This document shows, piece by piece, positions 25,385 through 33,997 of a stretch of DNA of 64,000 nucleotides. The stretch's first letter is position 1, and the number at the start of each line of letters is the position of its first letter. Made by a program: the position numbers and the translations under genes. Under the pieces are notes generated by a model. That model did no database searches. It had not been told where the DNA came from and saw nothing but the letters and a program-made list of their open reading frames with translations. Where the stretch lies: NCBI RefSeq assembly GCF_017939705.1, contig NZ_JAGKSQ010000003.1, positions 1 through 64,000 of the forward strand, given 5' to 3'. The DNA comes from Halalkalibacter suaedae (lineage in GTDB: Bacteria > Bacillota > Bacilli > Bacillales > Bacillaceae_D).

Positions 25385-25447
25385 TAAATAAAGTCAGGCC
25401 ACTAGATCGAGGTAAAAACATACTTTTCACCGTAATCTAGTGGCCCT
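25385..25447 (-). terminator. Terminator of the cyclotransferase-like gene
   Basis: GGCCACTAGAT (25397-25407) pairs with ATCTAGTGGCC (25435-25445) around a long loop. On the minus strand the stem is followed by TGACTTTATTTATT. Confidence 0.7.
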
Positions 25448-25462
25448 GATAAGAAGCTTTTT

Positions 25463-26317
25463 CTATATTACTATTTCTATATTAAATTTACTCTTCAACT
25501 CGTTAATTAACTTACTATAATAGCGTTCACTTACAATTCCATGAGCCCCTCTAATAATTTCTTTAGCATAGTGCGTTGGAGGAGCAACTTCATCCTCTTT
25601 ATGTATAACTAAAAAGGTTAACACATTCTTGTATTCCACCCCTTCTATCATTACGTCTATAAATGCTGGACGATATACATCCGTGTCTACCCCTTCACGC
25701 AGGAATAAGTACTTTAGTGCTTCTTGATTTACTTCATATATCTTACCTTCAACCCATTCGGACGATTCAATTAAATCAGCTCTTCCTCCGTCTGCAAAGG
25801 GACGAGTATAGGACAATGAATAACCTTGAACAACACCACAACCTTTAAGCTTCCTAAATAAATGATCAACACCTTGCTTTTGAAATCTCTCATGATCCAT
25901 ACAGGAACCGTAAGCAAAATAGAGAAATGATTCGTCTTGAAGATGAAGATGACATTTCCAATCTCCATAACGAATCATTTCAAAGTTCTTCACTTTTGAT
26001 TCAGGATAAATATAGACATATGCTTGCATTTCACCAAAATCGGTGTGAACCGTTGCAAACACGCGATTATAATCGTTTTTTACACTCTCTCCACCGTAAC
26101 CTTCAAGCCAATCAATCTGGTCTAGTTGGTTCTCATTCACTTGATATAATTCACCATAGATACGTTGGTTCTTATCTTTAATCATTGTTGGGTATCCTAA
26201 ACCTGTATCATACATCACTCCATTAACCCAACACTGTCTCGCAAGGCAAATCGCTCCATCTAAATAATGATGATTTACTTCATTCTGTCGTAACGTTCCA
26301 TAGACAAATACATTCAT
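25463..26317 (-). CDS. ykqA: Two-domain gamma-glutamylcyclotransferase-like protein
   Basis: This 284-aa protein holds two related cyclotransferase-fold domains. The first begins VFVYGTLRQNEVNHHYL (residues 3-19), with the YGTLR phosphate/substrate loop. The second begins FLYFAYGSCMDHERF (about residue 130), with the YGS variant. Such proteins release 5-oxoproline from gamma-glutamyl amines or peptides. The double architecture and length recall B. subtilis YkqA, and the symbol is given on that basis only. Start ATG 26317 is preceded by AAGGAGTGGT. It is monocistronic. Confidence 0.85.
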   Translation of the reverse strand: MNVFVYGTLRQNEVNHHYLDGAICLARQCWVNGVMYDTGLGYPTMIKDKNQRIYGELYQVNENQLDQIDWLEGYGGESVKNDYNRVFATVHTDFGEMQAYVYIYPESKVKNFEMIRYGDWKCHLHLQDESFLYFAYGSCMDHERFQKQGVDHLFRKLKGCGVVQGYSLSYTRPFADGGRADLIESSEWVEGKIYEVNQEALKYLFLREGVDTDVYRPAFIDVMIEGVEYKNVLTFLVIHKEDEVAPPTHYAKEIIRGAHGIVSERYYSKLINELKSKFNIEIVI

Positions 26318-26540
26318 TACACCACTCCTTAAAACTATAGATAACGAACTAGATGGTTTTAATCATTAGATCCGAACTAATTATTATATAATTGTATTTT
26401 TCTCTCTCTAATCTTAAACATTAATGCTTATACATTAATATTCACATAAAATATTTATACTATTTTTGAAATTACAAGGCTAATTTTAACAATTTATTGT
26501 ATAATGAAGATGATTTAAACGATAAAGGAGAGTGACATTA

Positions 26541-26786
26541 ATGAAAGTAAAAGTGTTAAAGCCAATCTTCGGCGAAACGGCAACAAAATTAGTAAACACT
26601 GCTGGAGCATTTCCTGAGACTATTCTAATTAAAAAAGATCATTGGGTAATTGATGCAAAAAGTTTGTTAGGATTATTAGCCATCTCACTACAACCAGATC
26701 ATGAAGTTATTCTTGAAGTAAGTGATAGTGAGGATACAGCCCCTTTAGATGCATTACTTGCAATTGGTATTTTCGAAAAAATCTAA
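26541..26786 (+). CDS. HPr-like protein lacking the phosphorylatable histidine
   Basis: This 81-aa protein aligns with the PTS phosphocarrier HPr over its whole length: KLVNTAGAFPETILIKK corresponds to helix 1 and strand B, and AKSLLGLLAISL to the regulatory Ser46 helix. The His15 loop (GIHARPA in HPr) is replaced by GETAT, so it cannot carry PTS phosphate. Ser41 sits at the HPr kinase site in a KSLLGLL context. This is a Crh-like pattern. ATG 26541 has AAGGAG ten bases upstream, which decides the start over GTG 26532. A TATAAT at 26500-26505 is the likely -10 box. The regulatory role is inferred. Confidence 0.85.
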   Translation: MKVKVLKPIFGETATKLVNTAGAFPETILIKKDHWVIDAKSLLGLLAISLQPDHEVILEVSDSEDTAPLDALLAIGIFEKI

Positions 26787-26812
26787 AGGTAATCTACTTT
26801 AATATTTGTAAT

Positions 26813-26853
26813 TAAAAAAGGTTGACCAAAATGTAAGCGGTTAACCTTTTTTA
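26813..26853. terminator. Bidirectional terminator between convergent genes
   Basis: AAAAAAGGTTGACC and GGTTAACCTTTTTT pair around an 11-base loop with A/T tracts on both sides. It serves both the HPr-like gene and the convergent oxidase gene. Confidence 0.85.
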
Positions 26854-26860
26854 ATTTGTC

Positions 26861-27976
26861 CTATTTTATAGCTCCCTTAATATCATACGAAGAAAGATCG
26901 ATTTCTGTCTTTAATCCCTGGATCAGCTTAGCTAACTCAGCTCCTAAATACGGTCCTACAGTTAAGCCTGATGAACCTAATCCATTGGCTGCAGTCAACC
27001 CCTTAAAACCAGGTATCTCCCCAATTACCGGAAGAAAGTCAGGACTAACAGGTCGAAAACCAACTCTTGTTTCTAATACAGCACTAGTTGCTAATCTAGG
27101 AGCAAGCTCAAAGGCCATACCTAGAATTTCATGGAGACCAGCAGCTGTAACTGTTGTATCAAATCCGGTGTCATTTTCATGAGTTGATCCAATTACCATT
27201 CTTCCCTCTTCAAAACCAAGTAAATACTTACTCGTCGGAGACATTACAACAGGCCACTCATCACAGTTATTATAATCCGCTAATTGCAAATGAAGGATTT
27301 GAGCTTTTTGAGGCTTGATTAGAAATTCGACACCAAGCGGTTCAAATAATTCTTTTGCCCAAGCACCAGCTGTGACAACAACCTGATCTGCTTGCAGAAA
27401 CTCTCCTTCAACCTTAACCCCATTTACTTGACCTTCACTACAAATGAGTTCCGCATCGCCCTGCTTAAAGACAGCCCCATATTTAATCGCTGTTTTTATT
27501 AGTGCAAGACGCAATGCTTTCCCGTTAACACGTGCCCCTCCACTTACATGCAAAGAAGCATACCCATCTGCAAGCAGCGGAAATTGCTTTTGCGTTTCTT
27601 GTGGGGATAACCTTGTAATTTCCCCAATCTCAGGTGCATCCTCTCGTCTCTGACGTGCTCTTTTTTCCATTTGGTCAAGTTTCTTCCCATCTGAATGAAC
27701 ACTGATAACACCAACCTTAGCATACCCTGTCTCACTCTCTCCTTCACGCTCTAATCCTTCAATTAATTCTGGATAAAACCTCGCTCCTGCTTTAGCAAGC
27801 TGATACCAGGCCTGATTTCGTCGCTGTGAGAGCCAAGGGCAAACAATACCTGCTCCTGCATCCGTTGCTTGACCAGCATCATTTCGATCAATCATTGTCA
27901 CATCGACACCAGCTCTCGCCAGATGATAAGCCGTTGATGCTCCTAAAATACCTGCCCCGATAATTATGATATGCAT
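26861..27976 (-). CDS. FAD-dependent D-amino-acid/glycine oxidase family protein
   Basis: This 371-aa flavoprotein has the dinucleotide motif IIIGAGILGASTAYHLARAG (residues 4-23) and the FAD-contact block GQATDAGAGIVCPWLSQRRN (about 40-60). The C-terminal ATG-like signature is LTAANGLGSSGLTVGP (about 334-349). It belongs to the DAO fold shared by glycine, sarcosine and D-amino-acid oxidases and closely recalls B. subtilis YurR. The reaction is probably oxidative deamination of a small amine, but the substrate is unknown. Start ATG 27976 is preceded by GAAGGTGTAGAT. The gene is monocistronic. Confidence 0.9.
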   Translation of the reverse strand: MHIIIIGAGILGASTAYHLARAGVDVTMIDRNDAGQATDAGAGIVCPWLSQRRNQAWYQLAKAGARFYPELIEGLEREGESETGYAKVGVISVHSDGKKLDQMEKRARQRREDAPEIGEITRLSPQETQKQFPLLADGYASLHVSGGARVNGKALRLALIKTAIKYGAVFKQGDAELICSEGQVNGVKVEGEFLQADQVVVTAGAWAKELFEPLGVEFLIKPQKAQILHLQLADYNNCDEWPVVMSPTSKYLLGFEEGRMVIGSTHENDTGFDTTVTAAGLHEILGMAFELAPRLATSAVLETRVGFRPVSPDFLPVIGEIPGFKGLTAANGLGSSGLTVGPYLGAELAKLIQGLKTEIDLSSYDIKGAIK

Positions 27977-28033
27977 ATCTACACCTTCGTCTTCTTAATT
28001 ACTTTTCTGCTTAACAAATCTAGACCTACTTAG

Positions 28034-28067
28034 TAAAAAGAGGATCCCAATTTCCAATGGGAACCTC
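28034..28067 (-). terminator. Terminator of the aldo/keto reductase gene
   Basis: On the minus strand, GAGGTTCCCA pairs with TGGGATCCTC and is followed by TTTTTAC, ten bases beyond the stop. Confidence 0.8.
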
Positions 28068-28077
28068 ACAAACGTTA

Positions 28078-28917
28078 TTATTCAAAACCGACACTAAAGT
28101 CGTCTGGATTAGGACCGACTCTGTCTTCTTTGTTAAGTTCAGCAATCTTCTCCATATCCTCTGAAGACAACTCAAAATCAAAAATAGCGGCATTTGCAAT
28201 AATGCGCTCTTCTTTAATTGATTTCGGTATTGTTACTACTTTCATCTGCAGATCCCAACGAAGAATGACCTGAGCAACTGTTTTATTATATTTCTCAGCA
28301 ATTTCGCTTAAAATTGGATCATCTAATAATTGTCCTTGCTTAAGTGGAGACCATGCTTCTAATTGAATACCTTCTTGTTCACAGTAAGTAAGAAGCTCCT
28401 TCTGTGCAAGTGTTGGATGAAACTCTACCTGATTGACCATTGGTTTAACTTCAGAATCACTTATTAACTCTTTCAAATGATGAACCTGGAAATTACTTAC
28501 TCCAATTGCACGTACCTTGCCATCCTTATAAAGCTTTTCTAATGCTTTCCAAGTCTCTTTATATTTATCTTTTCCAGGCCAATGGATTAAATATAAATCC
28601 AAATAATCAAGGCCTAGTTTTGATAAGCTTGTTTCAAATGCTGCTAGAGTGGAATCATAGCCTTGGTCGCTATTCCAGACTTTGGTCGTAATAAATAAGT
28701 CTTCACGAGCGATTCCAGACTCTTTAATTCCTTGTCCGACGCCCTCTTCATTTTTGTAAACAGCTGCTGTATCAATGCTACGATATCCATTTTTGATAGC
28801 AGATTTAACTGCATTAATGACTTCTTGTCCTTCTTGAGCCTTGAAAACACCTAAGCCGAACCATGGCATCTTAACACCATTATGTAATGTCGTTGTATCC
28901 TGTAAGCTAGTTGGCAT
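28078..28917 (-). CDS. yvgN: Aldo/keto reductase, glyoxal reductase type
   Basis: This 279-aa NADPH-dependent TIM-barrel reductase has the full catalytic tetrad D49, Y54, K79 and H112, and the signature [18 protein letters not shown]. Much of the sequence, including the N-terminus [14 protein letters not shown] and the tail EDRVGPNPD, closely matches B. subtilis YvgN, which reduces methylglyoxal and glyoxal. The coenzyme motif [10 protein letters not shown] near residue 235 is intact. Start ATG 28917 has GAAGGAGGATTC upstream. The gene is monocistronic. Confidence 0.95.
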   Translation of the reverse strand: MPTSLQDTTTLHNGVKMPWFGLGVFKAQEGQEVINAVKSAIKNGYRSIDTAAVYKNEEGVGQGIKESGIAREDLFITTKVWNSDQGYDSTLAAFETSLSKLGLDYLDLYLIHWPGKDKYKETWKALEKLYKDGKVRAIGVSNFQVHHLKELISDSEVKPMVNQVEFHPTLAQKELLTYCEQEGIQLEAWSPLKQGQLLDDPILSEIAEKYNKTVAQVILRWDLQMKVVTIPKSIKEERIIANAAIFDFELSSEDMEKIAELNKEDRVGPNPDDFSVGFE

Positions 28918-28998
28918 ATGAATCCTCCTTCATCTGTATGAGATCGCTCTCTATCTACTATATAAACATATTTATCAATAAGAACTCAAATCATATAC

Positions 28999-29040
28999 AA
29001 AAAAATAGTCAAAAAACTGCCAGTGCAGAAATTTTGACTT
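28999..29040 (-). terminator. Terminator of the 62-aa zinc-ribbon gene
   Basis: AGTCAAAA and TTTTGACT pair around an inner CTGCCAGTGCAG stem. On the minus strand a TATTTTTTT run follows. Confidence 0.7.
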
Positions 29041-29062
29041 ATCCTGTGGACGCTTGTCCTGT

Positions 29063-29251
29063 TTAATTATCTCGTTTATTTTCTTCTTCTCTCATCTCAA
29101 GTGCTAAGGATTGTAGATAAGATGGAATTGGATTTGCATAATGGCAATTGCTACAGTACACCTGAGTGGCAATCCAAAAGTACTCCCTCATGATATACGT
29201 TTCAATTGGTTTCGGTGTACCACACTGATCACAAAACATGAGATAGTCCAT
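29063..29251 (-). CDS. 62-aa two-CxxC zinc-ribbon-like protein
   Basis: The protein has C7-x-x-C10 (CDQC) and C33-x-x-C36 (CSNC), spaced as in small zinc ribbons, with aromatic residues between them (EYFWIATQVY) and an acidic, helical C-terminus. There is no signal peptide. ATG 29251 follows AAGGAGGGGTAACAA. It is monocistronic with a clear terminator. No named family is recognised. It is a second example, besides 580-723, of a free-standing small zinc-ribbon gene in this window. Confidence 0.78.
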   Translation of the reverse strand: MDYLMFCDQCGTPKPIETYIMREYFWIATQVYCSNCHYANPIPSYLQSLALEMREEENKRDN

Positions 29252-29372
29252 TTGTTACCCCTCCTTTTTAATATTCTTTTATTGTATTAATACTCGCCGT
29301 AGAATAGAACCTACTATGCTTATCTTATTCAACGAATCCTCGTTTGACAGGGGACTAGCGGAGGAGCACAAT

Positions 29373-29430
29373 TTTATTTTAAAAAAGACAGAAGCTAGTC
29401 AACTCATTAGAGGTAGTTAGCTTCTGTCTC
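29373..29430 (-). terminator. Terminator of the phzF-bstA pair
   Basis: GACAGAAGCTA (29387-29397) and TAGCTTCTGTC (29418-29428) form a perfect 11-bp stem. On the minus strand it is followed by TTTTTTAAAATAAAATT. Confidence 0.85.
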
Positions 29431-29434
29431 ATGC

Positions 29435-29956
29435 TTATCCTATTCTTTTGAATCGTTCAGTGATGTGAGCTGTATGGTGCTTTCCGTGCCAAGCGTAATT
29501 CGCAACACTTTCCCTTAATGTGATAGTACTCATATGTTCTGGATGAGAAAAAACCTTCTGCAAATCTTCTTCAGTTAGAGATTCAATTAATATACTCCAG
29601 CGAGCGTGAAGAGCCTCAAGAAGTTTCAAAGAAATATCAATGTCTAACTTAGAGTCAGCAAGTTGTGCCCACTCACCCTCATCGTACGGTTTGATTGTTG
29701 GATTTTCTTCCGTTAATGCTAATTTGAAACGGATATATGCATTCATATGGCTATCAGCTACATGATGAACAACTTGACGAACAGTCCATCCCTGAGGGCG
29801 ATAAGTTGTATCGAGCTCCACTTCACTTAATCCTTCAACAGCAGCACGTAACTTAGTTGGAAGTTGTTTTATTTCATCAATCCACACCTGGAATAATTGC
29901 CCCGACTCTTCTTCATTATATGTAAACAGGCCTATCGGGTATCGTAATGTATCCAT
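29435..29956 (-). CDS. bstA: DinB-fold thiol transferase (BstA/YfiT family)
   Basis: This 173-aa four-helix DinB-like protein has the metal-binding histidines in QVVHHVADSHMN (H64/H65/H70) and WHGKHHTAH (H157, H160, H161, H164). The starting block DTLRYPIG and the overall length match B. subtilis YfiT, a bacillithiol S-transferase. It would conjugate bacillithiol to electrophiles such as drugs. ATG 29956 is used because AAAGGTG is nine bases upstream; the TTG two codons earlier is too close. It is 16 bases downstream of the PhzF gene, in one operon. Confidence 0.9.
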   Translation of the reverse strand: MDTLRYPIGLFTYNEEESGQLFQVWIDEIKQLPTKLRAAVEGLSEVELDTTYRPQGWTVRQVVHHVADSHMNAYIRFKLALTEENPTIKPYDEGEWAQLADSKLDIDISLKLLEALHARWSILIESLTEEDLQKVFSHPEHMSTITLRESVANYAWHGKHHTAHITERFKRIG

Positions 29957-29972
29957 ATACAATCACACCTTT

Positions 29973-30866
29973 CTATGGTAATGTCACTTGCCCCTTAATC
30001 GTAATTACTGCCTGCCCACCCAGCTTCACTCTCATTTTATTATCTTGAAGAAACGTCTTAATTTTTGTGACACCAGGTCGATTCATCGAATTGCCCTGAA
30101 CAATCATAAATGAACTGTTTGTTTCAACGATCTCTTCAAGCAAGAAGTATCCTGCTAGTGCACCATTAGCAGAGCCTGTAACGGGGTCTTCATTCACTCC
30201 AACTGCTGGAGCGAAGTCTCTTGTATAAGAGAAAAACTCATCCTTTGGTGTATTAAGTGTAAATAAATGTGTTGTAATAATAGAATGTTCTTCATTATAC
30301 TCCTTAAGCCTTAGAAAATTAGGTACAGCAAGATCAATTGCCTTCATCGTCCTCATAGGGACTATTAGATGCCAATTTCCAGTATGTGCTGCCTTAACAG
30401 GATATCTTATGTCGATATCTTTCTCATCAATACCTAGTATTTCTGCTAGTTCTGCTAAATTTAAAGGAATCTCCTTAGATGTTGGTTCTAGCTGAGTCAT
30501 CGTTATAGATAGCTGTCCTTCTACGTCAGAAAACTCCATTGGAACGAGTCCAATATTTGTTTCAAAGGTTAATAGAGTCGATTGTTTCAGAAAATCAAAT
30601 TCCTTGGCTAATACCCACGCAGCGGCCAATGTAGCATGACCACAAAAGTCGATTTCGCATGTTGGTGTGTAATAGCATATACGATAATCCGCTTCATCTA
30701 GCTGACTCGGAACAAGAAAAGCAGTTTCCGATAAATTCATTTCACTAGCTATTTTACGCATGTCTTCTTCAGTTAGACCTTCTGCAAATGGAACGACACC
30801 AGCAGGATTTCCACTAAAAGGTTGATCCGTGAATGAATCAACATGGTAAATGAGATAGTCTCTCAT
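29973..30866 (-). CDS. PhzF-family isomerase-like protein
   Basis: This 297-aa protein has the diaminopimelate-epimerase-like fold. The N-terminus YHVDSFTDQPFSGNPAGVV, catalytic Glu47 (NLSETAF) and DFCGHATLAAAWVL (about 72-85) are diagnostic of PhzF-type proteins. The C-terminal half repeats the fold, with EDPVTGSANGALAGY. Members isomerise phenazine precursors, but in Bacillus the substrate is unknown and no other phenazine gene is present. Start ATG 30866 has AAGGAGTGAGGTT upstream. It is the first gene of a two-gene operon with bstA. Confidence 0.92.
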   Translation of the reverse strand: MRDYLIYHVDSFTDQPFSGNPAGVVPFAEGLTEEDMRKIASEMNLSETAFLVPSQLDEADYRICYYTPTCEIDFCGHATLAAAWVLAKEFDFLKQSTLLTFETNIGLVPMEFSDVEGQLSITMTQLEPTSKEIPLNLAELAEILGIDEKDIDIRYPVKAAHTGNWHLIVPMRTMKAIDLAVPNFLRLKEYNEEHSIITTHLFTLNTPKDEFFSYTRDFAPAVGVNEDPVTGSANGALAGYFLLEEIVETNSSFMIVQGNSMNRPGVTKIKTFLQDNKMRVKLGGQAVITIKGQVTLP

Positions 30867-30911
30867 AACCTCACTCCTTCTTGTAAGTCCTTAGTTAATT
30901 ATACCTCTTAA

Positions 30912-30961
30912 GCAAAATTAAAACAGAGGATATTCGACCGGCTTTCACAAAATCATCCTCT
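30912..30961 (-). terminator. Terminator overlapping the stop of the 96-aa membrane protein gene
   Basis: On the minus strand, AGAGGAT (30955-30961) pairs with ATCCTCT (30925-30931), followed by GTTTTAATTTTGC. The upstream arm includes the end of the coding sequence. Confidence 0.5.
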
Positions 30962-31243
30962 TTCAATTACACTCAAATAAATCAACCTCAACAGAATATA
31001 GAAACCAAGATACGCCCCGGACGTTAGAAACCATAGATTAAGGAAAATACCGTGAATGGTCGTCATAAACACTTCATCTGTTATGAGGATTGCCGAGATA
31101 GAATCCGCAGTAATAAAAGCGAAAATGGCAAATGAAAGTAAGGCAAGAAAATTAAAGATAACATGAGCTCTTGACCACTTTTTTTGAATGAAATACATGG
31201 ATATCGGAACAATGATAATTGATAGAACAATCACTAACTCCAT
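30953..31243 (-). CDS. 96-aa membrane protein with three segments
   Basis: The short protein has three hydrophobic segments: MELVIVLSIIIVPISMYFI (1-19), FLALLSFAIFAFITADSISAIL (about 30-52) and LNLWFLTSGAYLGFYILLRLIY (about 67-88). A basic loop KKWSRAHVIFN lies after the first. ATG 31243 is chosen for its RBS GAAGGTG; a longer frame to 31339 includes the terminator and is unlikely. Similar small Bacillus membrane proteins exist, but I cannot name the family. Function is unknown. Confidence 0.72.
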   Translation of the reverse strand: MELVIVLSIIIVPISMYFIQKKWSRAHVIFNFLALLSFAIFAFITADSISAILITDEVFMTTIHGIFLNLWFLTSGAYLGFYILLRLIYLSVIERG

Positions 31244-31297
31244 AAAACTATTCACCTTCTCTATTTCTGTAAACTGTCTTCTCCAACCAAGTATAGC

Positions 31298-31348
31298 CAA
31301 AAGAAATGTCTCAGAAACCTTTGTAGGTTTTTGAGACATTTCTTTTTT
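31298..31348. terminator. Bidirectional terminator
   Basis: AGAAATGTCTCAGAAACCT and AGGTTTTTGAGACATTTCT form a 19-base arm pair with a 4-base loop. T tracts follow on both strands. On the minus strand it lies downstream of the lipoprotein gene ending at 31412. Confidence 0.85.
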
Positions 31349-31411
31349 GGACTATTTAAATGACTAGCAGCTTACACTCTTTCAAAGAATAAAAGTCCAG
31401 ATAGCTAATCA

Positions 31412-31936
31412 TTATTCAATTAAGGATTCTAGTATGTTTGATGTTGTTTCACTATCTCCACTAAAAATGGGAATAAAGGCAATTAGGGGACGCTCTAACT
31501 CAATCCCAATCTCTTTTAGTAATTTACTATCATTTCCAAGTGGGTAGGCATGAACGTTTGTCTCACCGGTCTCTTCATTCACATACTTATATTCATCAGG
31601 TACTGTTTTCAATTGTTCATCAGTTAACATATCTAGTGATTTGAAGGCTTCTGGATCGTATACTGATTGAATTAGTGCCTCATCTACTAAAAAAAGGTCA
31701 ACTTCCTTTGAAATAAATTCAACAATTAATTTTTCATAGAAACCGGCATAAGAACTAAACTCAACATCTGAGCTTGAAGGAGTAGATTCTTGAATCAACC
31801 CTTCAAAATCATCATTAAATTCTAGTGGGATATCTGAAAAAAGGGCAACCTTCACACCCGTATCTTCCTCTTCACCGCAACCGCTTACAATTAAGAACAT
31901 ACTAAATAGCAAAAAACCTTTAAGTAATCTTCTCAT
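31412..31936 (-). CDS. Lipoprotein of unknown function
   Basis: This 174-aa protein has a signal peptide ending in lipobox IVSGC (Cys20), so it is membrane-anchored outside the cell. The mature part is acidic, starts with a run of glutamates and has strand-forming segments such as VKVALFSDIP and VDLFLVDEALIQSVYDPEAF. These are reminiscent of a small periplasmic-binding fold lobe, but the match is not convincing. ATG 31936 follows a GGGGTGTGAACG RBS. The gene is monocistronic, and no family is recognised. Confidence 0.78.
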   Translation of the reverse strand: MRRLLKGFLLFSMFLIVSGCGEEEDTGVKVALFSDIPLEFNDDFEGLIQESTPSSSDVEFSSYAGFYEKLIVEFISKEVDLFLVDEALIQSVYDPEAFKSLDMLTDEQLKTVPDEYKYVNEETGETNVHAYPLGNDSKLLKEIGIELERPLIAFIPIFSGDSETTSNILESLIE

Positions 31937-32074
31937 CGTTCACACCCCTTATCTTCTCTCCCATTACTATACCATTAAAGTGTGAAGACAGTACGTATTA
32001 ACTGATAAGAGACGACTGAAAAAGAATAAAGACCTTCCCAGTGCCTCTTCATCATAAATATAACTCAATCTTTG

Positions 32075-32863
32075 TTATAAAAGAGATTCAGCACCATCAA
32101 TATGAATGACGCTACCTGTAATATGACTTGATAAATCAGAAGATAAGAACGAAACAAGGTCAGCTACCTGCTCAGGTGTACCCGCTTTATGCTCAAGTGG
32201 CTGAGAGCCTTCTGGAAATTCAATTGGAATTTTTATCTTTTCAAGTTCCTCTTTATCAGGAAACGTATTTTGCCCTATATTTGTTTTGATAGCACCAGGA
32301 CAAATCATATTCACTCGTATCCGATATCGTGCCAATTCCAATGCTGCCATTTTGCCAAATGCTACTTGGCCTGCCTTAGATGTACTATAGGCGGACATTC
32401 CGAAGCTTCTAAATGTTCTCGTTCCATTGATTGAACTAGTAATTACAATACTTCCACCGTTTGTCTTCATATGCGGGATAGCTAATTTCACAGCCAAAAA
32501 GGTACTCCTAAGGTTTGTTCCCAAAGTTTGATCCCAATCCTCTGCTGTTAAATCCTCAATTGGCTCAACTTTCCCATTAATACCCGCATTCGCAAAAACA
32601 ATATCAAGTCGTCCCCAGTGCTCCAACACATGGTCATAGCTTTCTGCCATTCGATTCGGATCTGAGACATCTGTATCTGTCACTAATGCTTCCACGCCCA
32701 GTTCCTCAATTTCCTTTTTGACTAGCTCAGCTTTCTCCTCTTTTAAATCAACTAAGGCAATTTTTGCTCCTTGTTTTGCGAGCTGAAGTGCAGTTGCCCT
32801 TCCTATTCCAGAGGATCCACCCGTAACAATAGCTACTTTTCCAGATAAGTTCTTAGCTTCCAT
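32075..32863 (-). CDS. Short-chain dehydrogenase/reductase
   Basis: This 262-aa SDR has the cofactor motif TGGSSGIGRATALQLA (about residues 14-29), NAGING (about 92-97) and the catalytic Ser and YSTSK (Tyr-x-x-x-Lys, about 162-166). D45-type acidic residues after the second strand suggest NAD(H). ATG 32863 is preceded by AAAGGAG; a longer frame to 32944 has no RBS. It lies 119 bases downstream of kdgK on the same strand, so it may be the last gene of the glucuronate operon and act on a related sugar acid. This link is positional only. Confidence 0.9.
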   Translation of the reverse strand: MEAKNLSGKVAIVTGGSSGIGRATALQLAKQGAKIALVDLKEEKAELVKKEIEELGVEALVTDTDVSDPNRMAESYDHVLEHWGRLDIVFANAGINGKVEPIEDLTAEDWDQTLGTNLRSTFLAVKLAIPHMKTNGGSIVITSSINGTRTFRSFGMSAYSTSKAGQVAFGKMAALELARYRIRVNMICPGAIKTNIGQNTFPDKEELEKIKIPIEFPEGSQPLEHKAGTPEQVADLVSFLSSDLSSHITGSVIHIDGAESLL

Positions 32864-32982
32864 CAGCAATCTCCTTTTCAGACTGTATTTGCCGAGTAAT
32901 ATTCCCCATATTCCAGAAAGGTATTCACGGAAATCACACGACAAGTCTAAAAAACGACAGTGATCTTTAAGTCAATTTAACT

Positions 32983-33993
32983 TTATCTTTGTACATGATA
33001 TGTGTTTGATTGAAACAAATTTTCAACTTCCTCTTTTGACGAAAGTAAAGCATCACCAAAGATTGTATGCTTCAATGCCCCGGCTGCTGCTGCAAATTGA
33101 ACTTGGTATTGTTCTTCCTTATCGCAAAGATAAGAATAGAGAAAACCAGCTGTAAATGCATCACCTGCTCCAACTCTATCAATAATATCCAATTGATATT
33201 TTTTCGACTGAAATGCTTCTTCACCATTAAAGACAAGTCCTTGGTACTCATTATGTGATGCTGAGACAACCGTACGATAGGATGAAACAATATAATCAAA
33301 TTGATAGTGTTCATTTACTTTTTTATACAACTTTTTATGATCCATTTTAGTTACAAGATTACTCGTTTCTTCGGGATCGATCCCGAGGAAAGTAGTAAAA
33401 TCAAGTACACCTGCAAATGCAATATTGACGTATGGCAAAACCTTGGAGAACTTAGCTTTTGCCTCATCTGTGGTCCATAGCTTGCTACGATAATTAAAAT
33501 CAAAACTAACCTTAATCCCTCGACGATTTGCTTCTTGCATAAATGATCTGGCAAGCAGATAGGCTTCTTCACTAATACCTAACGTAATTCCTGACACATG
33601 AAATAAATCGACATTCTCAAAAATTTGATCAAAATTAAATTCACTAATTTCAGCTTCTGAAATGGATGAATGTTTGCGGTCGTAAACCACTCTACTTGAT
33701 CTAACAGAATAACCATTTTCGAGATAATACAGACCCATCCGTTCACCACCACGGATGATCAAATCAGTATTTACACCAAACCCTCTTAATTGTTGGATAG
33801 CAGCATCTGCAATTGGATTATCTGGAAGTTTCGTAATCAAAGCTGTATCAATGCCAAAATGGCTAAGTGCAACGGCAACATTGCCCTCACTCCCCCCGTA
33901 ATTAACGTCAAAGGATTGACTCCCAATGATGCGATTACGATCTGGAGGGGATAAACGAAGAAGGATTTCCCCTAGTGTTACTACTCTTTTCAT
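32983..33993 (-). CDS. kdgK: 2-dehydro-3-deoxygluconate kinase
   Basis: This 336-aa PfkB-family sugar kinase phosphorylates KDG to KDPG with ATP. The second PfkB signature DRVGAGDAFTAGF has the catalytic Asp278 and the GAGD anion hole (275-278). The N-terminal GGSEGNVAVALSHFGID substrate region is also present. The neighbouring KDPG aldolase and uronate genes support KDG as substrate rather than fructose. ATG 33993 follows the kdgA stop... order on the strand is kdgA, four bases, then kdgK, so the two are translationally linked. Confidence 0.93.
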   Translation of the reverse strand: MKRVVTLGEILLRLSPPDRNRIIGSQSFDVNYGGSEGNVAVALSHFGIDTALITKLPDNPIADAAIQQLRGFGVNTDLIIRGGERMGLYYLENGYSVRSSRVVYDRKHSSISEAEISEFNFDQIFENVDLFHVSGITLGISEEAYLLARSFMQEANRRGIKVSFDFNYRSKLWTTDEAKAKFSKVLPYVNIAFAGVLDFTTFLGIDPEETSNLVTKMDHKKLYKKVNEHYQFDYIVSSYRTVVSASHNEYQGLVFNGEEAFQSKKYQLDIIDRVGAGDAFTAGFLYSYLCDKEEQYQVQFAAAAGALKHTIFGDALLSSKEEVENLFQSNTYHVQR

Positions 33994-33997
33994 TTAA

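Noticed and set aside
24741-25430. Longer 229-aa reading of the hibernation factor
   Set aside because: The extra 47 codons lack similarity to the family and include upstream terminator sequence, whereas ATG 25289 has an ideal RBS and begins with the conserved MRFNIRGEN.
29972-30866. Phenazine biosynthesis operon
   Set aside because: Only a PhzF-family protein is present. Such genes are common in Bacillus without any phenazine pathway, and the neighbour is a thiol transferase.
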